In this document: positions 8,401 to 16,672 of the stretch, in pieces
How positions within the stretch are numbered: the first letter of the stretch is position 1
How the letters are laid out: every line of letters begins with the position of its first letter
Source: DAIOFH01 sp036745875
GTDB lineage: Bacteria > Planctomycetota > SZUA-567
DNA length: 19,537 nucleotides
Assembly: GCA_036745875.1 (NCBI GenBank)
Contig: DAIOFH010000072.1
Coordinates: forward strand, 1-19,537
Reading direction: 5' to 3'
Program-made: the position numbers and the translations under genes
The notes under the pieces: model-generated
The model's database searches: none
Seen by the model: the letters and a program-made list of their open reading frames with translations, nothing else
What the model was told of the DNA's origin: nothing

Positions 8401-10207
8401 GCTTGACTATTTCCTTTGCCGCCTCGAACAGCATTGACAACTCGGCATCGAGGCTGCCTTCAGGGTTTCCGGCCAAAATGCCGGTGATGCGGCCAGCCCT
8501 CACGCCCGCCTTGATCGTATCGTTGATCGTCACGTCGGCAGCGGAGATGTCGACAACGTCCTTCTCCAGGTCGGCAACAACTCGCAATTCGGGATTGACA
8601 ACCTTGAGCGCCCCCGAATATTGATTCTGCGGGATGTTGAACTGGGAGTTCTGTAACCGCAGTTCCGCCAACAGGGTGCCGGGGCCATACTGTACGGCTG
8701 CCCCGCCCTGCACGTTCGCCGTGATGGGGGAGCTCAGGTCCTCGACACTGACCGTCAGCGGCACGTTCGTCAACAAAACGTTTGCTGTTGCTTCGAGCGG
8801 CTCGGAGATCTTGGCATTTACATTGGCCTTGATGCCGCCGAAATTTGTGGAGGCGGAAACGCCGGGAACAATATCGGTAATGGCGATCGCGCCTTCGTTC
8901 AAATCAACTGAAAGGGAGGTGGCGAGGATGTTCGGGTTTTCTTCGCTTTTCCCCAGCGCCCACTTGCCGGAGAATCCAGCGTCGCCAGTGACGTTTGACA
9001 GATCGTTCAGGTCGGGAACGATATGCGAACCGAAAGCTAGCATGGCGGGAATGTTGAACGCGCCATTGAAATTCACTTCACCAAATGGGAAGCCGCCGTC
9101 GACAACTTCCTGTATGCCTCCGACCCAACCCTGGCCGCCGGCGCGAATGAGGGAATTCTCGAGCTGAACTTCGGAGATGGAAAGCCGGTCTGGATTGTAA
9201 TCGTAATCCGCGGTCGCCTTGAGTGAGCTGTCCGGGATATCGAGGTTCTGACCGTCGAGTCCTACCATGACGTTGGTTATGCGCAGGTCTTTTGTTTCGA
9301 GCCTGCCCTTCATTTCAGCGTAATTTATATCTATTTGACCGACAAGATCTCCAGACGGCAGAAGCGAGGCAAGACCGAACTGGGCCGCGTAGTCGGACAA
9401 GGGAAGAGCGTCCAGCACCACCTGGAGGTTTGCCGCGCCGTCAGGGTTGAAATTCAGGTCTTTAACCAGGTTGACCATTCCGGAAAAATCGATGCCGCCC
9501 TTTTCCACCGTGGAGGGGAACGGAACAAGTCTGCCGCTAAAATTGAACGGGTCTTCGAGCTTGCCGCCTTCCAGTTTGAAAAAGTCCAATGCGGCCTCGG
9601 CTTTGATGTTGGCAGGGATGTCGTCATAGCTGAAGGTGCCGTTGTTCAGTTCAACCAAAGACAACTCAATGGCTGGAATCAATGCGAGGAACATGTCATC
9701 CTTGGGGACAACCTCCCCGGATTCCGTCGTCTCGACGGTAGTCACGGGAATTTCGGCTGTTTCCGCTTCCTTGTCGACGTGAATGGCGGAAAAATCCGGC
9801 AGGTTCAATTTTCCATTGATATCGCGCTTTGCCCGAATGGAAAAGCCGTTTACCTTGACATAATTCACTATGATCTTACCGGACAAGAGTGGGGTCAATG
9901 CGACGTCAGCCCTGACCTCGTCGACTGTCGCCAACGGTACAGTCGTTTCTCCTTCTTCCGCCGGAGGCGAAAGGGTTATGCCTTCGAGAACAACGCCGCC
10001 GGTCCAGCTAAATCCAAGGGACCTGAATTCCAGGTCCATACCAGTCGATTTACGGACGGTATCGCGGGCCAGGCCGCGTATGGTATCCATAGGGAGAAAG
10101 TAGGGCAGAAAATACACCGCAGCAACGGCAAACAGTAAAAGACAGACGAGGATAATGACAGCTATGAGGAATAGACGTGGTTTCCGTGTGGGAGCTTCTG
10201 CGGTCAT
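5471..10207 (-). CDS. Giant AsmA-family envelope protein
   Basis: A protein of 1578 residues. A short basic N-terminus is followed by one strongly hydrophobic segment (about residues 10-38) that should anchor it in the inner membrane. An AsmA/TamB-like N-terminal repeat follows (FRSLGFSWTGGVVLEGITLSPP), then over a thousand residues of short beta-strand-rich repeats of the kind that build the bridge-like groove of AsmA, YhdP and TamB. The C-terminal part contains the typical YKLRISGPLSAPQISG strand, a hydrophobic Gly/Ala-rich stretch, and a low-complexity Gln-rich tail ending FRGLRR. AsmA-like proteins are implicated in moving phospholipids between inner and outer membranes. The frame is open to a GTG at 10237, but GGAG lies 8 bases before the ATG at 10207, which was chosen. 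It is divergent from the foldase operon and about twice the length of E. coli AsmA. The family is confident; the cargo is unknown. Confidence 0.85.
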   Translation of the reverse strand: MTAEAPTRKPRLFLIAVIILVCLLLFAVAAVYFLPYFLPMDTIRGLARDTVRKSTGMDLEFRSLGFSWTGGVVLEGITLSPPAEEGETTVPLATVDEVRADVALTPLLSGKIIVNYVKVNGFSIRAKRDINGKLNLPDFSAIHVDKEAETAEIPVTTVETTESGEVVPKDDMFLALIPAIELSLVELNNGTFSYDDIPANIKAEAALDFFKLEGGKLEDPFNFSGRLVPFPSTVEKGGIDFSGMVNLVKDLNFNPDGAANLQVVLDALPLSDYAAQFGLASLLPSGDLVGQIDINYAEMKGRLETKDLRITNVMVGLDGQNLDIPDSSLKATADYDYNPDRLSISEVQLENSLIRAGGQGWVGGIQEVVDGGFPFGEVNFNGAFNIPAMLAFGSHIVPDLNDLSNVTGDAGFSGKWALGKSEENPNILATSLSVDLNEGAIAITDIVPGVSASTNFGGIKANVNAKISEPLEATANVLLTNVPLTVSVEDLSSPITANVQGGAAVQYGPGTLLAELRLQNSQFNIPQNQYSGALKVVNPELRVVADLEKDVVDISAADVTINDTIKAGVRAGRITGILAGNPEGSLDAELSMLFEAAKEIVKPLIPAEVSELSGTLRAAARTVFAGGKAELGVNMEIDGLKAAYNDPTMKIGVESTKSAVGLAGGINLDNPNIINLTLLKADNSGLVMQMADADGESVAARLGEMTAQVVGSFDADSMQVALSTFQAQSNGLSATATKNGAQAATLTSGAWMIRSAATAEEPLLVKIDDAGDFNLREIEAGIDNLNFAYLRDGNPDESAIGNMRLKVVADGTVFGTPDASTPAQVNLRRLEFLANPVAAQARGTVRLDNQTMAVEYAARFAPERIKSLLSYLQIPPELITAAEVSGRLSWDGSQVTSAGATKGSLQFTPGEISPFSASHDLSVSYSPAEEALHVTIRGLTGGVANANGEAIVTLNAQPSSLDLSSRGANGFIDLRVNGAAAATRHMALGFASLIPEMRQIADMLQITQADGIYNTWVQLQGQDNRAAILKVGGIWQGAAVTMNGTPFLAEPGRLGASIEGEYVYGEKRLNVSKLSFNSDTAQIRAEGNATAVLADASDGNFGLSGVSTSLRFAMGDLTRVAAVFPGIIPPNVPVTGSVEGQFSAAGDTSNLTVQEGIVRLSSIQARPGSMTINIPQGSATFGGVFSLNPTGTYAEDGSDFVPLKMFNINGGSASLTGAQIEGRNVSDLSARFQLQRGVFTIEAARFVLSGQPEGTATASGTVDFNSPSPAVNVNFSAVSLPLQQLSTELTDFVDIESGYVNVPANTGSAAGVAFVGFSEQEILSSLRTQNLSFATGPVRLSTGPVINAELDRARLLLKQEPKGDNSEDRVFTFQSISGTVDARGDGVIRFPSEAPIRVIGENTGDFAIYGVVNANMTIDLEAMVAGKLENILTFSLPSIIPNLRQQSADQQSQFMSRMNQNAANGHYKLRISGPLSAPQISGIGELVARIITDIPLAAPFAVIGGVMNLGKDLPGAVLNAPQDITRGIGGVLGAIGGAVTGSGSGSEQQQEQQQDGTQQDQGPSATNLLPNLFRGLRR

Positions 10208-10514
10208 GGTAGGTTCTCCAGGGCTATGATGCCTCACCGTATCGTTGCTGATGGCGGTGGATAATTTTTATGTAAGAGTCATTTGATCAAACAAGTATAC
10301 TTTATTTTGGTGATCCTAAATCAATGTAAAGTTTTCTTGCACACAAGTTTTTTGCTTTTAAAGGTATTACACGCTAATATATTATGTACCGAAATAGACA
10401 CTTTCACGCAAGAAGCTATTTGTAAAACCGACCAACCGTTCAAACTTAAATTTTGGACAGGTCTCAGTTTAATTCAAAAGGCAAGCGAAAGATACAGCAA
10501 TAGGGATGATAAAA
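10208..10514. other. AT-rich divergent intergenic region
   Basis: About 300 bases between the divergent AsmA-like and foldase genes, clearly richer in A and T than the flanking genes. No convincing gene is seen on either strand. It should hold both divergent promoters. One weak candidate for the plus strand is listed separately. For the minus strand only poor TTGTTT/TACATA-like pairs were seen. Confidence 0.6.
10352..10380 (+). promoter_or_regulatory. Weak candidate promoter of the foldase-tatD-hrpA operon
   Basis: TTGCTT (10352-10357) and TAATAT (10375-10380) are 17 bases apart in the AT-rich stretch. This would leave an untranslated leader of about 125 bases before the first gene. Other AT-rich pairs are possible here, so this is only a candidate. 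Confidence 0.25.
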
Positions 10515-11765
10515 ATGTGCACAAAGCAAACGTGTTTACTAAAGCCACGGACACGCCTAAACAGTGTCATGTTATCCCTTGTTTTATCGCTGGCATGCTG
10601 TTCTGCACTTTCCATTGATCAGAGCCTCTATTACGATTACGGTCAAGGCACCGCCGCCGAAGTGGGTATGGGGAAGGTTGGCGTTGACCAGGTCTTCGAA
10701 CTCTGGGGCCCGGTGTGGTATGAAACCCTCACCAAGGTCAGGAATGGGAAAATGTCGGTACAGGCGGGTGACGATCAACTGCAGAAGGAATGGGCATTCG
10801 CCCTCAGAGCCCTGATCAAGGAGGAATTGTTCTACCAGGAAGCGGAGCGCGAACACAACACCATGATCAACAATTACGCCGAAATGATTTTCCGCAGCCA
10901 GGGGGACGGCTATGTCAAGCCGAGGAATCAGATCGCCTCGGAAGTCCGTACCATGATGCGCCAGGACATGGACAAATCCTTTCGTGAAATTACCAACGAA
11001 TTGATCAAGGAATCGGGCGGAGTGATAAAGCTGCGCAAGGTTTTGGAGGGCCGAGGACTCAGTTACCGAGATTGGCAGGAGCGCCTGAAGAAAAAAGCCT
11101 TCACCCAGACCTATCTGTCCATGATCCTCAACCCCCGCGCACCCGCGCCGGGCCCCAAGGCGGTGCAGGAATATTACGCCAGCCACAGCGATGAATTCGT
11201 CGTGCCGGGAACGGTGCGGTTCAGGCATATTTTCTTCTCCAAGGATTCACGTGGAGGCGAAGAAGCCGCCCGCGAGGCGGTCAGCGACGTCTGGGGCATG
11301 TTGATGGACGAGGAAATCGACTTTGAGACTGCTGCCGCGCAATTTTCAGACGACCCGGTCAGCGCCGCGCGGGGCGGCCTCGAGACCGAGGACGTGGCCG
11401 CCGACCCTGAGCGCGAGGCCTGGCTCGGCGATATCCGGGCAGCCCTTCGAGAGGAAACGCCGAACCAACTTGCCCCGATTCTTGAGAGTCCCTTTGGTTT
11501 TCACCTTGCCATGTTGCTTTCCATCGGCGCCGACAGTAAAATACCCTTTAAGGAAGTACGGAAGTCCATCGAGCGCAAGCTTGCCAATGCGGTGTTCCAG
11601 GCGGAGTCTGATAAATACTTCACCGTCGTGAGGAAAAACACACCCATTACCATAATGGCTCCCAATTTCCCTCCTGAACTGTCCTGCCAGGCGCAACAAG
11701 TCAGGCCAAGCGATGTGCCGTCCTTCTATAAATTGGGAGAAGTCGGCCTTCCTGGATTGTATTGA
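10515..11765 (+). CDS. SurA/PpiC-like periplasmic peptidyl-prolyl isomerase
   Basis: A protein of 416 residues. An N-terminal Sec signal has a basic n-region (KPRTR) and hydrophobic core MLSLVLSLACCSALS; the two cysteines do not give a clean lipobox. A long helical chaperone-like domain occupies about residues 50-225. A parvulin domain follows at about 233-337, with the family landmarks RFRHIFF, FETAAAQFSDDPVSAARGG and FGFHLAMLL. A short helical C-terminus follows. It is predicted to help fold or escort outer-membrane and periplasmic proteins. The Gly-rich parvulin loop is partly degenerate (GGLETED in place of GGDLG), so isomerase activity may be weak. AGGG at 10502-10505 is 9 bases before the ATG at 10515 but abuts the ATG at 10506, so the former was chosen. 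The gene starts a compact operon with tatD (18-base gap) and hrpA. Confidence 0.82.
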   Translation: MCTKQTCLLKPRTRLNSVMLSLVLSLACCSALSIDQSLYYDYGQGTAAEVGMGKVGVDQVFELWGPVWYETLTKVRNGKMSVQAGDDQLQKEWAFALRALIKEELFYQEAEREHNTMINNYAEMIFRSQGDGYVKPRNQIASEVRTMMRQDMDKSFREITNELIKESGGVIKLRKVLEGRGLSYRDWQERLKKKAFTQTYLSMILNPRAPAPGPKAVQEYYASHSDEFVVPGTVRFRHIFFSKDSRGGEEAAREAVSDVWGMLMDEEIDFETAAAQFSDDPVSAARGGLETEDVAADPEREAWLGDIRAALREETPNQLAPILESPFGFHLAMLLSIGADSKIPFKEVRKSIERKLANAVFQAESDKYFTVVRKNTPITIMAPNFPPELSCQAQQVRPSDVPSFYKLGEVGLPGLY

Positions 11766-11783
11766 AAGAGCGTTGGATCAGCC

Positions 11784-12578
11784 ATGAAATATATAGATAC
11801 CCATTGCCATCTCGGCACGGACCGCTTTGCCGATGATTGGAATTTTGTCGTTGACGACTGCCTCAAGGCCGAGGTCGGCATGCTTGTCGTTGCCGCCGAT
11901 ATCCGGAGTTCCCACAAGGGCGTCGAGATAGCCGCCACACGATCCGGCGTCTGGGCTGCCGTAGGCGTGCATCCTTGCGACGTCCTCGAACTTGACGAAG
12001 AAAAATGGCGCAGCCTCCGTCATCTGGCGGAAAACGAAAAAGTCCGCGCGATCGGCGAAACCGGCCTGGATTTTTATTGGAAAAACGTCCCGGCCGATAT
12101 CCAGAAAACCTGGTTCAAAAAACATATCGAACTTTCCCTCGAGCTTGGAAAAGCCCTATCCATCCATGCCCGCGACAGCGCACCGGAGATGCTTGATGCG
12201 ATCCGCCCGTATTTTTCCGACGGGCTTAAGGCGGTTTGGCATTGCTTCACCACCAGCAAAAGGGAGCTTGCCCCGGCCCTTGATTTCGCGGTCAGGCACA
12301 ACCTCTATCTCGCGCTTGGCGGGCTCGTGACTTTCGAAGACCAGAAAGCGCTCAGGGAATATGCCAAACTCGTACCGGACGACTTGCTGCTGTTGGAAAC
12401 GGATGCGCCGTATCTGATCCCTCGCCCCAAGACCACGAACAGGAACGATCCACGCGGGGTTATTCGCGTCGCGGAAGTGCTGGCCGAGTTGCGGAAAACC
12501 ACGCCCGAACACATCGCCGACATAACGACCCGGAACGCCGACAGGCTTTTCGGGCTGCAAAAAGAATCACAAGGATAA
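11784..12578 (+). CDS. tatD: TatD-family metal-dependent DNase
   Basis: 264 residues, the usual length for the family. The metal ligands are in place: DTHCHL (His7, His9), GETGLD (Glu92), SIHARD (His128), WHCF (His153) and ETDAPYL (Asp207). TatD-type enzymes are cytoplasmic TIM-barrel hydrolases with 3'-5' exonuclease or endonuclease activity on DNA, linked to repair of oxidative damage. A GGAT-type site precedes the ATG. The gene is the middle of a three-gene operon, and its stop codon is part of the hrpA ribosome binding site. The paralogues YcfH and YjjV cannot be told apart from tatD by sequence inspection alone, so the symbol is provisional. Confidence 0.92.
   Translation: MKYIDTHCHLGTDRFADDWNFVVDDCLKAEVGMLVVAADIRSSHKGVEIAATRSGVWAAVGVHPCDVLELDEEKWRSLRHLAENEKVRAIGETGLDFYWKNVPADIQKTWFKKHIELSLELGKALSIHARDSAPEMLDAIRPYFSDGLKAVWHCFTTSKRELAPALDFAVRHNLYLALGGLVTFEDQKALREYAKLVPDDLLLLETDAPYLIPRPKTTNRNDPRGVIRVAEVLAELRKTTPEHIADITTRNADRLFGLQKESQG
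12571..12576 (+). promoter_or_regulatory. hrpA ribosome binding site overlapping tatD end
   Basis: AAGGAT lies 8 bases before the GTG start of hrpA and runs into the TAA stop of tatD (12576-12578). This indicates translational coupling and supports the GTG at 12585 as the true start. Confidence 0.6.
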
Positions 12579-12584
12579 CCGCCC

Positions 12585-15500
12585 GTGCAGCCGCTACCGG
12601 AACAGGATGAAATCGACGACCTGTCGAAAACGCCCGATATTGTTCTTGCCAATATCGCCAACTGTCTTATTCGCGACCGCCAGCGCCTGGGTCGCGAGGC
12701 GGTGCGCCTCGAGGCGGCGGCGAAAAAGAATACCGCCGGCGAAGAGGATCTGTTGCGGCTGTGGGAGCGCTATTCCTCGTCCCTTGAACTCGCAGGCGAA
12801 CGCCGCAGAAACATACCTGTAATCGACTATCCGGAAGAATTGCCGATTGCGGAAAAGCGAAGCGAAATCGCCGAGATGATTCGCGACCACCAGGTAGTCG
12901 TCATCGCGGGTTCCACCGGTTCGGGAAAAACGACCCAGCTCCCGAAAATCTGCCTTGAACTGGGGCGCGGCGTCCTCGGCCGCATCGGCATTACCCAGCC
13001 CCGCCGCCTCGCCGCCATGTCTGTCGCTTCCAGGGTGGCCAAAGAACTCGGCAGCCCAGTCGGCGATACGGTCGGCTTCCAGATTCGCTTCATGGCGAAG
13101 ACAAAGCAGTCGACGCCGGTCAAGTTCATGACCGATGGCATACTCCTTAATGAAATCCAGCGCGACCGTGACCTGCTCGACTACGATACGATCATCCTTG
13201 ATGAAGTCCATGAGCGCAATTTGGATACGGATTTGCTTCTCGGCTGCCTCAAGCGTTTATTGCCGCGCCGTCCCGAACTCCGGTTGGTAGTCAGTTCCGC
13301 CACCCTTGATATCGAGCGCTTTCGCGAATATTTCGACGATGCGCCGGCTGTCGTGGTCGAGGGGCGGATGTATCCAGTGGAAGTGCGCTACCGGCCGCCG
13401 GAAGAGGACGACGAGGACGACCCGGACCTCGGCGTCATGATATTGCACGCCGTCGAGGAACTGGCGGAAGAACTACCCAACGGGGACATACTCGTTTTCC
13501 TCCCCGGCGAAGCGGATATCCGGGAAGCGGGCGAGACCTTGGGAAAGTCCGGACCGCGCGGCTTCAACATTCTCCCGCTCTTTTCCCGCCTCACTCCGGA
13601 AGAACAACAACGCGTCTTTATCCAAGACGGAACGCGGAAGATCATTCTCGCCACCAATGTGGCGGAAACGTCGCTAACCATCCCCGGCATCCGAGCGGTC
13701 ATCGACTCGGGGCTTGCCCGCCTGAAACGCGCTTCTGACCGGGCGTCTGTAGAGCGCCTCCAGATTGAAAAGATCAGCCAGGCCTCGGCCGAACAGCGTA
13801 AAGGCCGCGCCGGCCGCGTTGCGCCCGGCATATGCGTGCGCCTGTATTCGGAAAAAGACTTTCTCAAACGCCCGCCCTTCACCGACCCGGAAATTCGCCG
13901 CGCCTCCCTTGCCTCGGTCATCCTGCGACTGCGCTATCTCGGACTTGGTCCGGTGGAGGATTTTCCCTTCCTCGACCCGCCGCAGACCTCCCGCGTCCGC
14001 GAAGGTTACCGTGAATTGTCGGAACTGGGAGCGCTCGACGACCAGCGCGACATCACCAGGGCTGGTAAACGCATGGCCGGCCTGCCGGTGGAACCGCGTT
14101 TCGCCCGCATCCTCTTGGAAGCGAAGAAAAACGGCGTCCTCGATCCGGCGCTGGTGATCGTTTCCATGCTGTCGGTGCAGGATCCCCGCGAACGGCCCAT
14201 TGCCAAACAGGGAGAGGCGGATAACGCCCATAAGCGCTTTCTTCATGGAAAATCCGATTTCCTCGGCTGGCTGAACCTATGGAAATATTATGATGACGCG
14301 TTGGAAAGCCTGTCGTCCAAGTCACAGGCCAGGAAATTCTGCCGGCAAAACTTCCTGAATTATCTTCGCATGCAGGAATGGCGCGATATCCGGCGTCAGG
14401 CTGCGGAAATCATGTCAGCCCCCGGCCTCGGCTATGAGCACAGTTCCAACCCCAACCCTCTCGGCGACAAGGACGGCGGGTATGCCCGTCTGCACAAGGC
14501 GCTTCTCGCCGGACTCCTGGGGAGAACAGGCAAGCGAACGGAAGACGGCGATTATCTTGGCGCGCGCGGGATACATTTCAACCTTTGGCCGGGTTCAGGC
14601 ATCATCAATGCTTCCCGTGAACGACGAGACGCCAGCCGCAATGCCGGCGACAAGCCTTCGGAAATCAAACGCAAAGGCACCGGCCCCGCCTGGGTTGTGG
14701 CTGCGGAACTGGCGGAAACGAGCCGTCTTTTTGCCCGCGGTGTTGCTGAAATCGATCCATTGTGGATCGAGGAGTTGGCCGGACCTTTGGCCAAACGGTC
14801 CTACTCCGAACCCTATTATGACGAGCGAAGCGGGTTTGTCCGCGCACGTGAGAAGGTGGAGGTCTACGGTCTTCCGGTCGTCGAAGGCAGGCGGGTGCAT
14901 TATGGTTCTGTCAATCCTGAGGAAGCGCGGCGCGTCTTTATCCGGCAGGCGCTTGTCGACGGCAGGTTGCGCAGCGCCCTGCCTTTTTTCAGGGAAAACC
15001 AGGGTCTGCAGGACGCACTCGCGGAACTCGCGCACAAGGCGCGGCAGCCACTCCTTGCCGGGGAGGATTCCCTTTACCGTTTTTATGACGAACGCCTCCC
15101 GGAAAATATCCATAACGACAAGGATCTTGCGAATTTTACGCGCCAGGGCGAGAAGAAGGACAACGGCTTCCTGCGGCTTACGCGCGATTACCTGATGGCC
15201 AACCCTCCCGACGGCATCACTCCGGATCGTTTTCCCTCGCAACTGGAAATCGAGAACCGCAGCTATGGTCTGGGTTACCGCTTCATGCCGGGTCACGACG
15301 AGGATGGCGTTACCATGACCGTTCCCGTCGCCGACATACCAAACCTTCCGGCCTGGCGGCTCGAATGGCTGGTTCCCGGCTTGCTTGGGCAGAAAATAGC
15401 GCATCTTCTGCGTGGTTTGCCCAAATCCTACAGACGCGACCTGTCGCCTGTTTCGGAAACTGCGGCCGAACTCGTCCCCCTTCTCGGTAATCCGGACAAA

Positions 15501-16601
15501 CCCCTTCTGAATGCGGTCACGGACGCGGTGCGCCGTCTGGCCGGGGTTGTTGTCCCGGCCGAAGCGTGGAATACGAGCGATCTTCCGGCGTTCCTTCTTT
15601 TAAACATTCGCGCCGTGGACATGAACGGCAGAACGCTGGCGCAGGGTCGCGATGTCGCGGAACTTGCCAAAAGGCTGAAATTGGCTGCTAAAAACGCCTT
15701 TGACGGCATGGACAAGGATAAATACGAGAAAACGGGACTTACAGCCTGGGATTTCGGCGACCTTCCGAAGCGCCTTGAAATAAAGGGGGGCGGCGGATCA
15801 GCAGCCTTCCCGGCCCTTGTGGACGAAGGCAAAACGGTTGGCGTCAGGCTTTTCCACACGGAAAAGCAGGCGCTGCAGGCAATGACCGCAGGCTATCGCC
15901 GCATCCTTGCCCTGACCCTTGATAAAACGCTTGGCAAACTGAAGAAAGATATGAAAATTTCAGCCGCAGCCGGTGCGTTCAGCCAAATATTGGGCGGCGG
16001 CACAACACTGCTGAAAGAGGCTGTTATACGCGCCGTCCTTGACGACGCATTCGATACCGCCAATCCGCCACGAAGCCACCGCCTGTTCCTTGAACGCATC
16101 GCCGGCGGCAAGGAAGCGCTCTATCCACTGACTATGGAATTAGCCAAATGCCTCGACGAAGCATGTCACATCGCCTCGACATTGACGGCAAAGCTCCTTT
16201 ATCCGCCGACTCCGGCCCACAGTGAATCCTACCGGGATATCCAGCGCCAGATGGAGTCACTGTTATCCCCCGCCATTTTGAACCTCGCCACGGCGGAGCA
16301 ACTGAGGCAACTACCGCGCTTTATGCAGGCAGTGGACAAGCGGTTTGAAAGGTTAGGGTATTCCCTCGGAAAGGACAAGCAGCGCCTTGTCGAGCTAATG
16401 CCTATGCGCGAACGCTACGAAGCAGCGGCAGGCCAAAAATTGTCACTGGATGCGGCAAAGGCGCTTCTTGATTATCGCTGGCTACTGGAGGAATGGCGAA
16501 TCGGTTTGTTCGCTCAGGAGCCGGGACTGAAAATCCATGCCAGCGCCAAAAAACTCGATTTCGCGTGGCAGCGCTTCCTCGATCTGGAGTTGAGCGAATA
16601 A
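12585..16601 (+). CDS. hrpA: ATP-dependent RNA helicase HrpA
   Basis: A 1338-residue DExH-box helicase, close to E. coli HrpA (1300). Motifs in order are Walker A GSTGSGKTT (109-117), TQPRRLAA (motif Ia), DEVH (206-209) in place of the usual DEAH, SAT (238-240), LVFLPG, the ILATNVAETSLTIPG motif V and QRKGRAGR (motif VI). The HA2/OB-fold region and the long C-terminal DUF3418 region typical of bacterial HrpA follow and fill the rest. It unwinds RNA; E. coli HrpA acts on fimbrial mRNA and on stalled, collided ribosomes. A GTG start with overlapping AAGGAT suggests coupled translation with tatD, from which it is 6 bases away. No frameshift or truncation is seen. Confidence 0.95.
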   Translation: MQPLPEQDEIDDLSKTPDIVLANIANCLIRDRQRLGREAVRLEAAAKKNTAGEEDLLRLWERYSSSLELAGERRRNIPVIDYPEELPIAEKRSEIAEMIRDHQVVVIAGSTGSGKTTQLPKICLELGRGVLGRIGITQPRRLAAMSVASRVAKELGSPVGDTVGFQIRFMAKTKQSTPVKFMTDGILLNEIQRDRDLLDYDTIILDEVHERNLDTDLLLGCLKRLLPRRPELRLVVSSATLDIERFREYFDDAPAVVVEGRMYPVEVRYRPPEEDDEDDPDLGVMILHAVEELAEELPNGDILVFLPGEADIREAGETLGKSGPRGFNILPLFSRLTPEEQQRVFIQDGTRKIILATNVAETSLTIPGIRAVIDSGLARLKRASDRASVERLQIEKISQASAEQRKGRAGRVAPGICVRLYSEKDFLKRPPFTDPEIRRASLASVILRLRYLGLGPVEDFPFLDPPQTSRVREGYRELSELGALDDQRDITRAGKRMAGLPVEPRFARILLEAKKNGVLDPALVIVSMLSVQDPRERPIAKQGEADNAHKRFLHGKSDFLGWLNLWKYYDDALESLSSKSQARKFCRQNFLNYLRMQEWRDIRRQAAEIMSAPGLGYEHSSNPNPLGDKDGGYARLHKALLAGLLGRTGKRTEDGDYLGARGIHFNLWPGSGIINASRERRDASRNAGDKPSEIKRKGTGPAWVVAAELAETSRLFARGVAEIDPLWIEELAGPLAKRSYSEPYYDERSGFVRAREKVEVYGLPVVEGRRVHYGSVNPEEARRVFIRQALVDGRLRSALPFFRENQGLQDALAELAHKARQPLLAGEDSLYRFYDERLPENIHNDKDLANFTRQGEKKDNGFLRLTRDYLMANPPDGITPDRFPSQLEIENRSYGLGYRFMPGHDEDGVTMTVPVADIPNLPAWRLEWLVPGLLGQKIAHLLRGLPKSYRRDLSPVSETAAELVPLLGNPDKPLLNAVTDAVRRLAGVVVPAEAWNTSDLPAFLLLNIRAVDMNGRTLAQGRDVAELAKRLKLAAKNAFDGMDKDKYEKTGLTAWDFGDLPKRLEIKGGGGSAAFPALVDEGKTVGVRLFHTEKQALQAMTAGYRRILALTLDKTLGKLKKDMKISAAAGAFSQILGGGTTLLKEAVIRAVLDDAFDTANPPRSHRLFLERIAGGKEALYPLTMELAKCLDEACHIASTLTAKLLYPPTPAHSESYRDIQRQMESLLSPAILNLATAEQLRQLPRFMQAVDKRFERLGYSLGKDKQRLVELMPMRERYEAAAGQKLSLDAAKALLDYRWLLEEWRIGLFAQEPGLKIHASAKKLDFAWQRFLDLELSE

Positions 16602-16634
16602 CTCGTCCGAATCTGCTTGCATGTGATATTACCC

Positions 16635-16663
16635 TTGGCAAAGGGTCGGCCTCTCCATATGAT
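16635..16663 (+). promoter_or_regulatory. Sigma-70-type promoter of uvrC
   Basis: TTGGCA (16635-16640) and TATGAT (16658-16663) each match consensus at five of six positions, with the ideal 17-base spacer. Transcription would start near 16670, about 60 bases before the uvrC ATG. A 6-bp hairpin (ACCCTT/AAGGGT, 16631-16646) overlaps the -35 element. Confidence 0.6.
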
Positions 16664-16672
16664 AATTACAAC

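Noticed and set aside
5589..10138. Many long plus-strand open frames opposite the AsmA-like gene, up to about 267 codons
   Set aside because: They are antisense shadows of a repetitive high-GC coding sequence. They lack ribosome binding sites and show no recognisable domain.
10283..10618. Open frame of 111 codons on the plus strand overlapping the foldase start
   Set aside because: It begins with a TTG codon without a ribosome binding site, has an odd composition matching the AT-rich intergenic DNA, and overlaps the well-supported foldase gene in another frame.
14595..15404. Minus-strand open frame of 269 codons inside hrpA
   Set aside because: It lies fully opposite conserved HrpA sequence and has no start signal or recognisable domain.
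16631..16646. ACCCTT/AAGGGT hairpin as an hrpA terminator
   Set aside because: Only 6 bp and no T-tract follows; it overlaps the -35 box of a good promoter instead.
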